A stretch of DNA of 64,000 bases from Prochlorococcus marinus str. MIT 9107 (GCF_000759855.1 NZ_JNAI01000007.1:1-64000); one strand, 5' to 3'. Counted from the stretch's first letter, positions 13,899 through 21,633 are shown. Program-made: numbers and translations. Notes: generated by a model not told the origin, from the letters alone.

Positions 13899-13930
13899 AA
13901 TAAAAAAGCGAGTCTGGTTAACTCGCTAGT
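13899..13930 (-). terminator. Minus-strand terminator beside tRNA fragment 6
   Basis: On the minus strand AGCGAGTTAACCAGACTCGCT is followed by a T-run. The stem is intact, unlike the copy at 9098. Confidence 0.65.
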
Positions 13931-13949
13931 ATGAATTGCTTTTTAAGAG

Positions 13950-13994
13950 TCGGGGCAACAGGATTCGAACCTGCGACCTAGTGCTCCTAAAGGA
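13950..13994 (-). repeat. tRNA-Pro 3' fragment 6
   Basis: tRNA-Pro 3' half with single changes in acceptor ('cggggcaaca') and anticodon loop ('gctcctaaagg'). It diverges after the anticodon stem. CCA is absent. Confidence 0.8.
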
Positions 13995-14171
13995 CTCGGG
14001 CGTAACTATGAGAAATCTTCAAGAATTAAGTTATAGCTTAGCTAAATCATAGTTATAGAAAGCTATTTGAGACTCACTATTTATTATTGTAAGTACCCGT
14101 ATAGACTTTTTATGACACTTTAGCGCCCCATACTGCCGAGTAACTTCTTTTGATAAAGATAAATAGAAATT

Positions 14172-14214
14172 ATTGACAGTCGATCTAACATAGAGGGATA
14201 AAACCCTCTTTTTT
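14172..14214 (+). promoter_or_regulatory. Repeated leader, now heading a 6-codon frame
   Basis: ATTGACAGTCGATCTAACAT, hairpin GAGGG-ATAAAA-CCCTC, T-tract, then ATG at 14215, but the frame stops after MQVIRV. The former cargo gene has been lost. The next real gene is pstS at 14364. Confidence 0.7.
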
Positions 14215-14363
14215 ATGCAAGTAATAAGAGTTTAAAACGAGCGACCAGGTTGTATATATCAATAGTTTTTGATTATATCAAAATATTTTGATGTATTTCT
14301 TAATCTTTGTATTTCGCTTTTTGTTTGATGCTATAAATGAATTGTCTTTAATCTAAGTCGCTA

Positions 14364-15335
14364 ATGAGTATTTTTAAAAAAACTCTCATTTTATCTTCTG
14401 CAATTTCATTAATACTTTCTCCATCTGCGATGGCTTCAAAAAGATTGAGTGGAGCTGGTGCATCATTTCCTTCGAAGATTTATACCAGGTGGTTTTTTGA
14501 CTTGGCTAAATCTGGAGGCCCTAGAGTTAATTATCAAGCAGTAGGTTCTGGATCTGGAAGAAAAGCTTTCATAGACGAAACTGTGAATTTTGGAGCATCA
14601 GATGATCCAATGAAAGATTCTGATATAGAGAAAGTTAAAAGAGGACTTGTTCAAATACCTATGGTAGGTGGCACTATTGCCTTTGGATATAACTACGATT
14701 GCGATTTAAAACTTACTCAAGAGCAAGCAGTACGTGTCGCTATGGGTATGGTTAAAAACTGGAAAGAATTAGGTTGTAAATCAGGTAAGTTAACTTGGGC
14801 ACATCGTTCTGATGGCTCAGGCACGACTAAAGCTTTTACAAATTCTATGGAGGCTTTCTCTAAAACTTGGAATTTAGGTACTGGTAAATCTGTTAAATGG
14901 CCTTCGGGAGTTGGTGCTAAAGGTAATTCTGGTGTTGCAGGTGTTATTCAAAATACTCCAGGTGCAATTGGTTATGTAAATCAGTCATACATTAAAGGTA
15001 ATGTTAAGGCTGCTGCACTTCAAAATCTTTCTGGTGAATTCGTTACCCCCAATACTGAATCAGGTTCAATAGCTTTAAATGGAATAAAGCTTGATAAGAA
15101 CTTGGCCGGTAAAAATCCAAACCCCACTGTTAAAGGAGCTTATCCAATAGCAACCTTAACTTGGGTACTTGCTTATGAAAAAGGTAATGGCAGGAATACT
15201 AAGGCAATTCAAGATACATTCTATAAATTACTCAGTGATGAATACCAAGATAAAGCGCCTGCCTTGGGTTTCGTTCCCTTGAAAGGAGAAATTTTAAAAA
15301 AATCAATTGAGGCTGTTGGAAGAATAGGAAGGTAA
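14364..15335 (+). CDS. pstS: Phosphate ABC transporter substrate-binding protein
   Basis: A 323-residue protein with a signal peptide (LSSAISLILSPSAMA). The PstS core reads LSGAGASFPSKIYTRWF, VNYQAVGSGSGRKAF and FGASDDPM, then RSDGSGTTKAFT, the phosphate-binding SGT segment, and GNSGVAGVIQNTPGAIGYV. It binds phosphate in the periplasm for the Pst importer; pstCAB are not in the window. It is intact, unlike its neighbours gap and arsR. Together they resemble the phosphorus/arsenic gene block seen in Prochlorococcus islands. It probably responds to phosphate limitation, but no Pho box is claimed here. Confidence 0.93.
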   Translation: MSIFKKTLILSSAISLILSPSAMASKRLSGAGASFPSKIYTRWFFDLAKSGGPRVNYQAVGSGSGRKAFIDETVNFGASDDPMKDSDIEKVKRGLVQIPMVGGTIAFGYNYDCDLKLTQEQAVRVAMGMVKNWKELGCKSGKLTWAHRSDGSGTTKAFTNSMEAFSKTWNLGTGKSVKWPSGVGAKGNSGVAGVIQNTPGAIGYVNQSYIKGNVKAAALQNLSGEFVTPNTESGSIALNGIKLDKNLAGKNPNPTVKGAYPIATLTWVLAYEKGNGRNTKAIQDTFYKLLSDEYQDKAPALGFVPLKGEILKKSIEAVGRIGR

Positions 15336-15342
15336 TTTAGAA

Positions 15343-15837
15343 CTAGTAAGCCAAGCAATTTGTAGTACAGGATGCTGCTGTAATTAATTTATGTTTTTCA
15401 GGTTTATAAAGGGCTTGATTAATTCCATAAACAATATTAAGTGCTTGTTCCCCTCCCACAATTCCTTTTACAGGACAAGCAACTATTACTTTTTTTATTC
15501 CAAGAGAATCAAAGTATGGATTTAATTCTTTAGGAGCTTTGTTTTTACCTGTACATTCCAAAACAAGATCAACCGAAGATTTATTCCATGGAACATCAAG
15601 ATAGTTCTTTATTGATGTAAAGGAAATTTTTTTATCTTCAATTATTATTTCGTTGTCATTTGAAGCTATATTTTTATTCCATTTACCATGAACAGAATCA
15701 AACTCTAGTAAATGAGATGCAGTTAAAGAATCCCCATTAATTTCATTTATATGAGTTATTTCAACATCTTTTCTTTCCCATAAAATTCTTAAAACTAACC
15801 TACCAATTCTTCCAAATCCGTTAATTCCAATTTTCAT
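15343..15837 (-). pseudogene. gap: Glyceraldehyde-3-phosphate dehydrogenase gene, C-terminal half missing
   Basis: Starts MKIGINGFGRIGRLVLRIL (NAD-binding Rossmann motif) and runs to the active-site segment AASCTTNC, then stops two residues later (LAY). GAPDH is normally about 335-345 residues; this is 164, so the catalytic domain after the nucleophile Cys is absent. The frame is open to 15888, but ATG at 15837 gives the normal N-terminus. The remaining half cannot be an active enzyme. It is divergent from an ArsR-type gene. Some arsenate-resistance clusters carry such a gap gene to make 1-arseno-3-phosphoglycerate. Confidence 0.85.
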
Positions 15838-15863
15838 AGAAATATCAAAACATAATATAATAT

Positions 15864-15901
15864 ATATCAAAAATAATTGATATATCAATTATTTTTGATA
15901 T
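15864..15901. promoter_or_regulatory. Perfect 38-bp palindromic operator between gap and arsR
   Basis: ATATCAAAAATAATTGATA is followed by its exact reverse complement. ATCAA(N)TTGAT-type dyads are typical ArsR/SmtB operators, and the site lies between the divergent gap and arsR starts. It probably controlled both genes. It remains perfect although both genes are damaged. Confidence 0.8.
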
Positions 15902-15947
15902 GTGTAATTAAATTTTTTAGGTTAGTATTTAAAAAGTTAATGATCTT

Positions 15948-16271
15948 TTGATTTTGTTAGAACAACTTAAAAAGATTGATAGTGAGCAATTTATTGGGAT
16001 AATGGAGTCCTTCTCAGATCCGATTAGAATAAATATTCTTGAATTAATGATGGGTGGAGAGATATGTGTTTGCGACATAGTTAAAGTAACTGGATTATCT
16101 CAATCTAAAATTTCCTATCATATAAAAATCCTTAAGGATTAAGGTCTTATCTCTGATAGACAAGAGGGTAGATGGGTTTACTACAAATTAGATTTGGAAG
16201 TATTATCAGATATTAAAAATTGGATGGGTAATTTAATTCAGTCATCATCAAGTAAAAGTTCTTGTGAATAA
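15948..16271 (+). pseudogene. arsR: ArsR-family regulator gene with an internal stop
   Basis: Reads SFSDPIRINILELMMGGEIC (with the ICVCD metal or arsenite-type cysteine pair) and TGLSQSKISYHIKILKD, a recognition helix of the winged HTH. TAA at 16140-16142 interrupts the frame, which then goes on GLISDRQEGRWVYYKLD to TAA at 16269-16271. The full length of about 107 codons fits ArsR. A single nonsense change (for example GAA or CAA to TAA) explains it. The N-terminal part alone lacks the wing. Confidence 0.85.
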
Positions 16272-16325
16272 ATGGTTTTTAACCTATTTAGGTTTTTTAC
16301 TCATTACATATAAATAATTTTTAAA

Positions 16326-16397
16326 TTGAAAATTAATTCTCAGGGTTGGAGTTTAATTTTTAGTATTGGAACCATTGTTTGTTTATTGCTTATTTAA
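16326..16397 (+). pseudogene. Truncated copy of the 88-aa gene at 6090
   Basis: A TTG-initiated frame KINSQGWSLIFSIGTIV matches residues 2-18 of the protein at 6090-6356 at both DNA and protein level, then ends CLLLI and stops. The break coincides with the start of the block preceding the repeat pair at 16448. Confidence 0.65.
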
Positions 16398-16447
16398 GTC
16401 ATAGTGAGCGAGTTCAGTCAGCAAAGTATTGCAGGGTATAGCAGAAT

Positions 16448-16466
16448 CTCGCTCAAAGCTCGCTCA
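16448..16466. repeat. CTCGCTCA pair, 11-bp period
   Basis: CTCGCTCA at 16448 and 16459. The block from CAGCAAAGTATTGCAGGGTA through the pair to the tRNA fragment is repeated at 24056-24225. Confidence 0.8.
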
Positions 16467-16539
16467 GTCTGATTATTCTAAAATGTAACCAATAAAAAAG
16501 ACAGGCTGGGAAACCTTTCTATAAATTGGATTCTAAGAG

Positions 16540-16589
16540 TCGGGGCGACAGGATTCGAACCTGCGACCTAGTGCTCCCAAAGCACCCGC
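16540..16589 (-). repeat. tRNA-Pro 3' fragment 7
   Basis: Exact match to the tRNA-Pro 3' half through CCCAAAGCACCCGC. A partly paired minus-strand hairpin and A-run lie at 16494-16520. CCA is absent. Confidence 0.9.
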
Positions 16590-16672
16590 ACGAACAAGGC
16601 TATAATTGATACTTAAGTATTTGCTATAGTTTTGAGTAGGTTGGTTTGATTAAATAATTGAAAAAAAGCTAT

Positions 16673-16691
16673 TTTTGCGTGAATTTTGCGT
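16673..16691. repeat. TTTTGCGT pair, 11-bp period
   Basis: TTTTGCGTGAA at 16673 and TTTTGCGTGAG at 16684. No matching pair is found at another module end, so the partner end is probably deleted. Confidence 0.7.
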
Positions 16692-16699
16692 GAGATTTA

Positions 16700-16721
16700 A
16701 TTGACAGTCTATCTAAAATAA
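16700..16721 (+). promoter_or_regulatory. Partial repeated leader
   Basis: ATTGACAGTCTATCTAAAAT survives, followed by AAGGGGCAATTAATAAA, where the hairpin's right arm and T-tract are lost. It runs into the coding fragment at 16722. Confidence 0.55.
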
Positions 16722-16901
16722 GGGGCAATTAATAAATTAGTTAATGGAGTACACAGAGGAACAACTAAATTTATTAAAAAAAAGAAACCAGAATTTAATT
16801 TAAAACCAGTTCCTTTATTAGATGTTGTTGTTGAATTTCTAAAAAAATATGAAGTATATCTTGAAAACTTAATTGAATATTTTGCCATTAAGTTTTTTTA
16901 G
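16722..16901 (+). pseudogene. Gene fragment fused to a leader, no start codon
   Basis: An open frame of 59 codons after a TAA inside the leader reads INKLVNGVHRGTTKFIKKKK and KPVPLLDVVVEFLKKYEVYL, ending at TAG 16899-16901. There is no standard start. A competing ATG at 16744 gives only 19 codons. It seems to be the 3' part of an unknown gene joined to the leader. Confidence 0.4.
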
Positions 16902-17153
16902 GATTAATTCAAATATTTAAAGAGATTATGACTTAATTCAACTATCAGCGCATGAAATTATTAAGTAGACAAGAATAAATTATTTACCTTTCAATGTCAC
17001 ATTATTTCTTCTAACTGGAAATGGACCCCTCAAGGAAGCATGAGAAGTAACTTGGATAACTTATTAGGTTAAATTTAGTCCCTATTCAAGTAAAAAAACT
17101 AATAATAAATTTTGCAAAACATACTATATTTACTTAGTTAAAAATTTAAATGT

Positions 17154-17279
17154 ATGGTTCAAAAAAATAATACCAATAATAAATCAATCTCAAATAAAAC
17201 ACCAATCTATGAAATTAAAGAACCACCCATATTAAAAAAATTTTTAAATAAAATACTTGGCCCAATACAGTTTTTCTAG
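17154..17279 (+). CDS. 41-aa hypothetical protein
   Basis: MVQKNNTNNKSISNKTPIYE, then IKEPPILKKFLNKILGPIQF. An Asn/Lys-rich head and a basic amphipathic tail. The region ahead is AT-rich without a clear ribosome site. No family recognised. Confidence 0.45.
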   Translation: MVQKNNTNNKSISNKTPIYEIKEPPILKKFLNKILGPIQFF

Positions 17280-17311
17280 ACTTGATCTATATAATAATTA
17301 TTTAATTGATT

Positions 17312-17503
17312 ATGTTTAAGCCAACTGATGAGCAAATGGAGGAGTGGTTTAAACCTGCGTTTGAAGAAATAAACACGATATTGGATGAGGTAAACAGAGA
17401 AACCAAATGCGGTAATGAATATTTGATCCAAGTGTTGAAGCAAATTACTGAAGCCTATGAAGGCGTTCAGAAAGTGATGGATCAAGAGGGTATAGAAAAC
17501 TAA
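17312..17503 (+). CDS. 63-aa acidic helical protein
   Basis: Starts MFKPTDEQMEEWFKPAFEEI and continues as an acidic helix (LDEVNRETKCGNEYLIQVLK). The frame can begin at TTG 17306 (two more residues), but ATG is more likely. No family recognised. It is followed by a module end (palindrome at 17518, repeat pair at 17553). Confidence 0.6.
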   Translation: MFKPTDEQMEEWFKPAFEEINTILDEVNRETKCGNEYLIQVLKQITEAYEGVQKVMDQEGIEN

Positions 17504-17552
17504 GCACCTTTTTGTAGATCTTCGAAGATTTTATAAGGTCTTTATAGATCCT

Positions 17553-17572
17553 AGATCCCCCTACAGATCCCT
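17553..17572. repeat. AGATCCCC pair, 12-bp period
   Basis: AGATCCCC at 17553 and AGATCCCT at 17565, with a further AGATCCT just left. The matching form AGCTCCCC(CTAC)AGCTCCCC is at 20262-20281, the other end of this module. No tRNA fragment is kept to the left. Confidence 0.7.
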
Positions 17573-17615
17573 CTTACAACCGAGTGCTTACTATTCATAT
17601 GGATAAAAATAAATT

Positions 17616-17661
17616 ATTGACAGTCGATCTAAAATTGGAGGGATAAAAAACCTCTTTTTTT
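17616..17661 (+). promoter_or_regulatory. Repeated leader facing a convergent gene
   Basis: ATTGACAGTCGATCTAAAAT, hairpin GAGG-GATAAAAAA-CCTC, T-tract. The ATG behind it (17663) gives only a frame antisense to the DUF3721 gene. Here the hairpin may act as terminator for whatever reads in from the left, or the cargo was inverted. Confidence 0.65.
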
Positions 17662-17890
17662 AATGGTTATGTTTGTGCATACTGCATGGCATCCATTTAT
17701 CACCCATTTGATGAGCGCCTTCACAAGCAAATTTATAGGCCTCTTTTTCTGCCTCTTCTTTCGTATTAAATAACATTGGCATTTTCATTTCTTTTTCTAC
17801 TGGTTTATTTGAACATCCGAATATAGGAATTGATATCAAAAGAAAAGTAATAAGAGAAATAATGTGTTTCAAAATTAATTTATAAATCAA
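17660..17890 (-). CDS. DUF3721-type lipoprotein
   Basis: A 76-residue protein: signal peptide with lipobox-like IPIFGC, then MLFNTKEEAEKEAYKFACEG and AHQMGDKWMPCSMHKHNH. The TKEEAE...GCxGAHxMGDxWMPCxMH pattern is that of DUF3721, a small cyanobacterial family. The conserved Cys, Met and His residues suggest metal binding (inference). A TTG eight codons inside could also be the start. Confidence 0.75.
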   Translation of the reverse strand: MIYKLILKHIISLITFLLISIPIFGCSNKPVEKEMKMPMLFNTKEEAEKEAYKFACEGAHQMGDKWMPCSMHKHNH

Positions 17891-17955
17891 TTCAGCTTAG
17901 TATTTAATATCTTTGGAAATATTTAAAAAGTTAAATTCTTTACATATATATATTG

Positions 17956-17999
17956 ATTGAAAGTCGATCTACAATAAGGAGCAATTAGCTCCTTTTTTT
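17956..17999 (+). promoter_or_regulatory. Repeated leader, AAGGAGC hairpin type
   Basis: ATTGAAAGTCGATCTACAAT followed by AAGGAGC-AATTA-GCTCCTT and a T-tract, then ATG at 18000. It shares the AAGGAGC stem with 22354 and 11223, in place of the GAGGG stem. Confidence 0.75.
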
Positions 18000-18395
18000 A
18001 TGAAGTTAAAAAATATTTTAAAAACTATTGGAGCGCTTCATATCCTTTGGGGATTGTTAATTATTTTTCTACTCATTTTTTCAGTGGAAACTATTGCAGG
18101 TGATGCTTCAAGTGAAACATTGCTTCTTGTAAGAGGTACTTCAGATGTAGTAGCAGCTAGTAATTTGGGAATTGGTTGTTTATTGATTATTTGTAGTTCT
18201 ATAAAAGATAAAGTCTCTTTAAGAAAAGTTTTATCTGGTGAATTAGCTTTGATGTTTTGTTTTTTAGCAGTAGCTATATTCAATTCTTTTAATGCTGGAA
18301 CAATTGTCGATGGTGGACCTCCTCCTCCTTTTTGGTTTGTTTTGATAGTTAATCCTCTTTTATCTATTTACGGATTAAATAAAGACAACAGATGA
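18000..18395 (+). CDS. Four-helix membrane protein, unknown
   Basis: A 131-residue protein with hydrophobic segments at about residues 8-30, 50-68, 80-97 and 108-124 (for example ALHILWGLLIIFLLIFSV and FWFVLIVNPLLSIYGL) and a GGPPPPFW loop. Starts right behind the leader hairpin. No family is recognised with certainty; it looks like the small DoxX/DUF4345-style membrane proteins. The following ATG (18392) opens an 18-codon signal-like frame, MNQFLLSLLAVFAF, a probable remnant. Confidence 0.6.
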   Translation: MKLKNILKTIGALHILWGLLIIFLLIFSVETIAGDASSETLLLVRGTSDVVAASNLGIGCLLIICSSIKDKVSLRKVLSGELALMFCFLAVAIFNSFNAGTIVDGGPPPPFWFVLIVNPLLSIYGLNKDNR

Positions 18396-18467
18396 ACCAA
18401 TTTCTGCTTTCACTACTAGCTGTTTTCGCTTTCATGTTAAAGTCCTAAGAATTTATTTTTTATCTTA

Positions 18468-18764
18468 ATGTCTAAAGGATTTTGGCTCGTTACTACCACA
18501 GTTACAAATCCAGCGTTTGCTGAATATGTTGAAGCATTTCAACCTTGGATAGAGTCAGTGGGTGGTTCTGTATTTGCGAAGGATCTAGATGGTCAAACTG
18601 TTGAAGGGAAAGGTGGAAAATTATCTGTGATTATTGAGTTCCCATCAAAGCAAGCTGCAATTGATGCTTACAACAGTTCTGAATATCAGGAGCTAAGCAA
18701 GTTACGCTGGGCTAACTCAATCGATACAAATATCACAATCATGGACGGAAGTGTAACTCATTAA
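18468..18764 (+). CDS. DUF1330 family protein
   Basis: A 98-residue protein: GFWLVTTTVTNPAFAEYVEA, WIESVGGSVFAKDLDGQ, IIEFPSKQAAIDAYNSSEYQ, ending TNITIMDGSVTH. The ferredoxin-like DUF1330 fold is clear. A paralog is partly seen at 1-339. The role is unknown. The next ATG overlaps its stop (TAATG). Confidence 0.85.
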   Translation: MSKGFWLVTTTVTNPAFAEYVEAFQPWIESVGGSVFAKDLDGQTVEGKGGKLSVIIEFPSKQAAIDAYNSSEYQELSKLRWANSIDTNITIMDGSVTH

Positions 18765-18826
18765 TGAGTACTAAATGGGAAGAAATTCCTTCAAGAGAAG
18801 ATTTACTTTACTTGGTAAACTTTTGA
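18764..18826 (+). CDS. Possible 20-aa peptide or gene remnant
   Basis: ATG overlaps the stop of the DUF1330 gene. MSTKWEEIPSREDLLYLVNF then stops, where the sequence runs into the convergent gene at 18803-19018. It is probably the 5' remnant of a truncated gene. Low confidence as a functional product. Confidence 0.3.
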   Translation: MSTKWEEIPSREDLLYLVNF

Positions 18827-19018
18827 TCGCCCATTACATTTTCTTACTGCCCAAGGGATTGTAGTATCTATACTCTCTTGTTCTATACAAATGGTTTGAT
18901 AATTTGCCCAAGTTTTCAAGGAGATTAGATTGAAAGCAATAATACTGAAAATCAGTATTAGTAATATTAAACAAATACTTATAAAGGCTTTAAAAATTTT
19001 TTCATCAAAAATATTCAT
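18803..19018 (-). CDS. 71-aa membrane-anchored protein
   Basis: An N-terminal transmembrane helix (AFISICLILLILIFSIIAFN, residues 11-30) followed by a short extracytoplasmic part with two cysteines (QTICIEQES and VRKCNGRS) that could form a disulfide. No family recognised. It is convergent with the DUF1330 gene. Confidence 0.55.
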   Translation of the reverse strand: MNIFDEKIFKAFISICLILLILIFSIIAFNLISLKTWANYQTICIEQESIDTTIPWAVRKCNGRSKVYQVK

Positions 19019-19166
19019 TTTTTATTAAAAATTTAATCCTATTTGCATTTTGAGATTAACAAATAAATTTTAAAGACACATTAAAAAAGTAAATTTTAAA
19101 TAATTAACTTGTTTATCTCAAATTAAAAAGTATTAATTAATTAAGAGAACAATTTATTTATTCAAA

Positions 19167-19685
19167 ATGCCTTCTTTATTAACACTTTTTTTTTATATAC
19201 TTGCTGGAGCAGGTTTAGGAACTTTAATGATCTTCACAGGTATTCCTGCTGCTTCTTTATTGGGAGCTATCATTGGAGCTGGGGTTTTAAGTGCGAGTGG
19301 TCTAATTGATGTTGCAGTTTGGCCATTAGGTACAAAAACAGCACTTGGGATAGGAATAGGAACTGTGATAGGGACTGGAATTAATCAAGAAACCTTAACC
19401 GAATTACAGAACTTGTGGAAGCCAGCATTAATTATCACATTTTCTTTATTGATAACTGGACTTTTAATAGCATTTCTAATAAGTAAATTTTTAGGAATTG
19501 ATACTGCCATTGCAGTACTAGGTTCTGCTCCTGGAGGGACAATAGGGATGAGCCTAGTTGGATCTGAGTATGGAGTAGGTGCTTCAGTTGCTGCTTTACA
19601 CGCGGTCAGATTAATAACCGTTTTATTATTAATTCCTGCTGTTTTAAATTTATTCGGTTTAAAAGATGGTATTAATACTCCTTAA
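19167..19685 (+). CDS. AbrB-type membrane protein
   Basis: A 172-residue protein with five or so membrane helices (for example LLTLFFYILAGAGLGTLMIF, IPAASLLGAIIGAGVLSAS) and the motif LGSAPGGTIGMSLVGSEYGV followed by AALHAVRLITVLLLIPAV. The motif and the helix pattern fit the AbrB family (PF05145; not the AbrB regulator). Full-length members have about 350 residues in two repeats; this is one repeat, as in the half-size cyanobacterial forms. Transport role unknown. Confidence 0.75.
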   Translation: MPSLLTLFFYILAGAGLGTLMIFTGIPAASLLGAIIGAGVLSASGLIDVAVWPLGTKTALGIGIGTVIGTGINQETLTELQNLWKPALIITFSLLITGLLIAFLISKFLGIDTAIAVLGSAPGGTIGMSLVGSEYGVGASVAALHAVRLITVLLLIPAVLNLFGLKDGINTP

Positions 19686-19984
19686 ATAAATTAACTTTAT
19701 TATTTTTATATTAATGTCATATATCTGATAAGAAATCTAGTCTTAACTTAAGACTTGAAAAGTAATTTAAATAAGTTTGCTAGTCTTTTTCATTGATAGG
19801 TGTACTGTCATGCAAACAGCCTTCTCGATTATTCAGAGTGGGGTTATTTATTGATAGAGAAAATAAATCAAAATTGAAGAAATCAAGATAAGCAATGGAA
19901 AGACTAGAAGGAGAACCTTCTGGAATTATTGATATTTAATTAAAAAATTTACTCATTATATATAGAGAAAATTATTATATATGT
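19686..19984. other. Intergenic region without a convincing gene
   Basis: AT-rich stretch. The only small frame of note is at 19895-19939 (MERLEGEPSGIIDI), probably a remnant. No hairpin or repeat of the island families is seen. Confidence 0.4.
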
Positions 19985-20233
19985 ATGGAGAAATTTACTC
20001 TTATAAATAAGGACAGGAGCAGGATAAAAGTTTTCGAACCTTTCGAAGATGTTTCTAAACCTTCTCCTAGTATTGATGCAATGATGATTTCCTATGGATG
20101 TGTTTATAAGAGAAGTAGTAAACCAGTTAGGAAAGGAAGCAGGGTTGAAACTATCGAATCAGCCAGGAAAGAATATAAGGAATTATTAGAGGAAGGATGG
20201 AAGAAAACAAGTATCTTCAATAGCTACTTCTAA
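19985..20233 (+). CDS. DUF1651 family protein, second type
   Basis: An 82-residue protein: EKFTLINKDRSRIKVFEPFE, PSPSIDAMMISYGCVYKRSS, then TIESARKEYKELLEEGWKKT. The C-terminal ESARKEYKELLEEGW is the DUF1651 signature. The decayed copy at 6364-6599 is its closest relative, and 10571-10834 a more distant one. The ATG at 19985 reads MEKFTL; an ATG also lies just upstream. Function unknown. Confidence 0.75.
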   Translation: MEKFTLINKDRSRIKVFEPFEDVSKPSPSIDAMMISYGCVYKRSSKPVRKGSRVETIESARKEYKELLEEGWKKTSIFNSYF

Positions 20234-20261
20234 TCACCTAGGGGGGATCTTCGAAGATTCT

Positions 20262-20281
20262 AGCTCCCCCTACAGCTCCCC
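20262..20281. repeat. AGCTCCCC pair, 12-bp period
   Basis: AGCTCCCC at 20262 and 20274, joined by CTAC; it follows the ATCTTCGAAGAT palindrome at 20247-20258. It is the partner of 17553-17572. Confidence 0.75.
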
Positions 20282-20307
20282 TTTGGGGGTATGAGACAAC
20301 AAACAAT

Positions 20308-20336
20308 AAAAAAGAGAGTCTGGGAAACTCTCTAGT
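20308..20336 (-). terminator. Minus-strand terminator beside tRNA fragment 8
   Basis: On the minus strand AGAGAGTTTCCCAGACTCTCT is followed by TTTTTATT, a perfect intrinsic terminator. It lies 3' of the truncated tRNA copy. Confidence 0.75.
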
Positions 20337-20355
20337 ATGACTTGGTTTCTAAGAG

Positions 20356-20401
20356 TCGGGGCGACAGGATTCGAACCTGCGACCTAGTGCTCCCAAAGCA
20401 C
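20356..20401 (-). repeat. tRNA-Pro 3' fragment 8
   Basis: Exact tRNA-Pro 3' half to CCCAAAGCAC, then diverging. GAG is present in place of the encoded CCA complement. Confidence 0.9.
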
Positions 20402-20490
20402 TTAACATCCATAGTTCAGCACTAGGTTTTCAAGCTATATTTAATTTTTTGCTTAGTTCTGCGAAGTTTGACATGACAAATTAAGTAATA

Positions 20491-20511
20491 TTTGTCCGCA
20501 ATTTGTCCGCA
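20491..20511. repeat. TTTGTCCGCA pair, 11-bp period (left end)
   Basis: TTTGTCCGCA at 20491 and 20502, preceded by TTTGACATGACAAATTAAG. The identical pair is at 21634-21654, so the module between is bounded by the same 21-bp block. Confidence 0.9.
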
Positions 20512-20525
20512 GTATATTCAAACAA

Positions 20526-21581
20526 TTAGTTTCTACTAAGTCTTTTAATTATTGGACAATAAATATCAGCTGCCATAACAGCTGTTGGATCATTTCCTAT
20601 TTTCATCCAACCTTTCATAGCTCCTCCTGCATAATTAACTCGATCCCCTTTCCTGTCAAAGGTAAGGTCAACACAGTCAAGTGTGTATTTATAAAAACGT
20701 TTATCAACCCCATCTGGAATTACTATTTCATCTGTTCCCTCTTCTCCATAGCAAGATCCTCCAGATGACCAACTACCACTTCCATAATCTCGATCATAAT
20801 AGGCACTTCCGCTTCCACCCCAATCACAATCTATATATCCTGGTTTCGCAGGAATATAATCACCCGTAAAAGGATTATTAGTTTTTCCAAAAAATGTAAG
20901 ATATCTCCCGTACTTATTACGGATCATTTTCTGTTTTACAGATGAATCATCGAGAGCATAATCCCAAGTATTATCTCTGTTATGAAAAACACCTAATAAA
21001 AACTCTGGATCATAGTATCTATATCCCGCATTTTTAAAAGTGTACATTTCTTTAATGGCGCAGGAGCTACCAATTTTTTTATTATCTGAATTGAACCAAG
21101 ATAAACTTTTTGAATAATTTTTTCCATAACAATCACAATAGTTAGAGATATTTCTAGGTGAATAGAATTTCTTTTTTACTAAATTGTCATTTGATACTAG
21201 AAAAGCATGGTAATTAGTAAGGAAGCAAGTTTTTTTGAAATCGGAGAAAACGTTATATTTTTTATCTACAGCAAGTATTGATTCGCAGGCTAAATTGTAG
21301 CTCTCATCATTTAGTTCTCCTAGTCTTTGGGTATAGATATTGAAGTTGCTTTCATTTTCTCTTATTTGTTTAAGGTCTCTTATGCAGCTGCTTAATTTAT
21401 TTGGTTTGAAAATATTAAAGATATTTTTTTTATTTTTATCGTCCATCTTACTTAGCGCGTTAACACATCCTTGATAATCTTGAGCTTTGAGGCACTTTTC
21501 GTGAATGGACTCGGCTCTAGAATGGCCAATAAATAAGGTGTTTAAAAGGATTACTGAAAATAAGAAAAACTTTCCTTTCAT
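20526..21581 (-). CDS. Exported Cys- and aromatic-rich protein
   Basis: A 351-residue protein with a signal peptide (FLFSVILLNTLFIGHSRAES). The mature N-terminal part has HEKCLKAQDYQGCVNALSKM, a motif of secreted picocyanobacterial proteins. The later part is rich in Gly, Ser and Tyr with paired cysteines (CDWGGSGSAYYDRDYGSG), and the end reads VDLTFDRKGDRVNYAGGAMK. It is the only gene of its module. Periplasmic or surface role; no domain recognised. Confidence 0.65.
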   Translation of the reverse strand: MKGKFFLFSVILLNTLFIGHSRAESIHEKCLKAQDYQGCVNALSKMDDKNKKNIFNIFKPNKLSSCIRDLKQIRENESNFNIYTQRLGELNDESYNLACESILAVDKKYNVFSDFKKTCFLTNYHAFLVSNDNLVKKKFYSPRNISNYCDCYGKNYSKSLSWFNSDNKKIGSSCAIKEMYTFKNAGYRYYDPEFLLGVFHNRDNTWDYALDDSSVKQKMIRNKYGRYLTFFGKTNNPFTGDYIPAKPGYIDCDWGGSGSAYYDRDYGSGSWSSGGSCYGEEGTDEIVIPDGVDKRFYKYTLDCVDLTFDRKGDRVNYAGGAMKGWMKIGNDPTAVMAADIYCPIIKRLSRN

Positions 21582-21633
21582 ATATTTGATTGAAAGATAA
21601 TCTAAATTATAAATTTGTTTCTAAAAAAAACAA

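Noticed and set aside
17663-17773. + strand frame behind the leader at 17616
   Set aside because: Antisense to the DUF3721 lipoprotein, whose motifs are clear on the minus strand.
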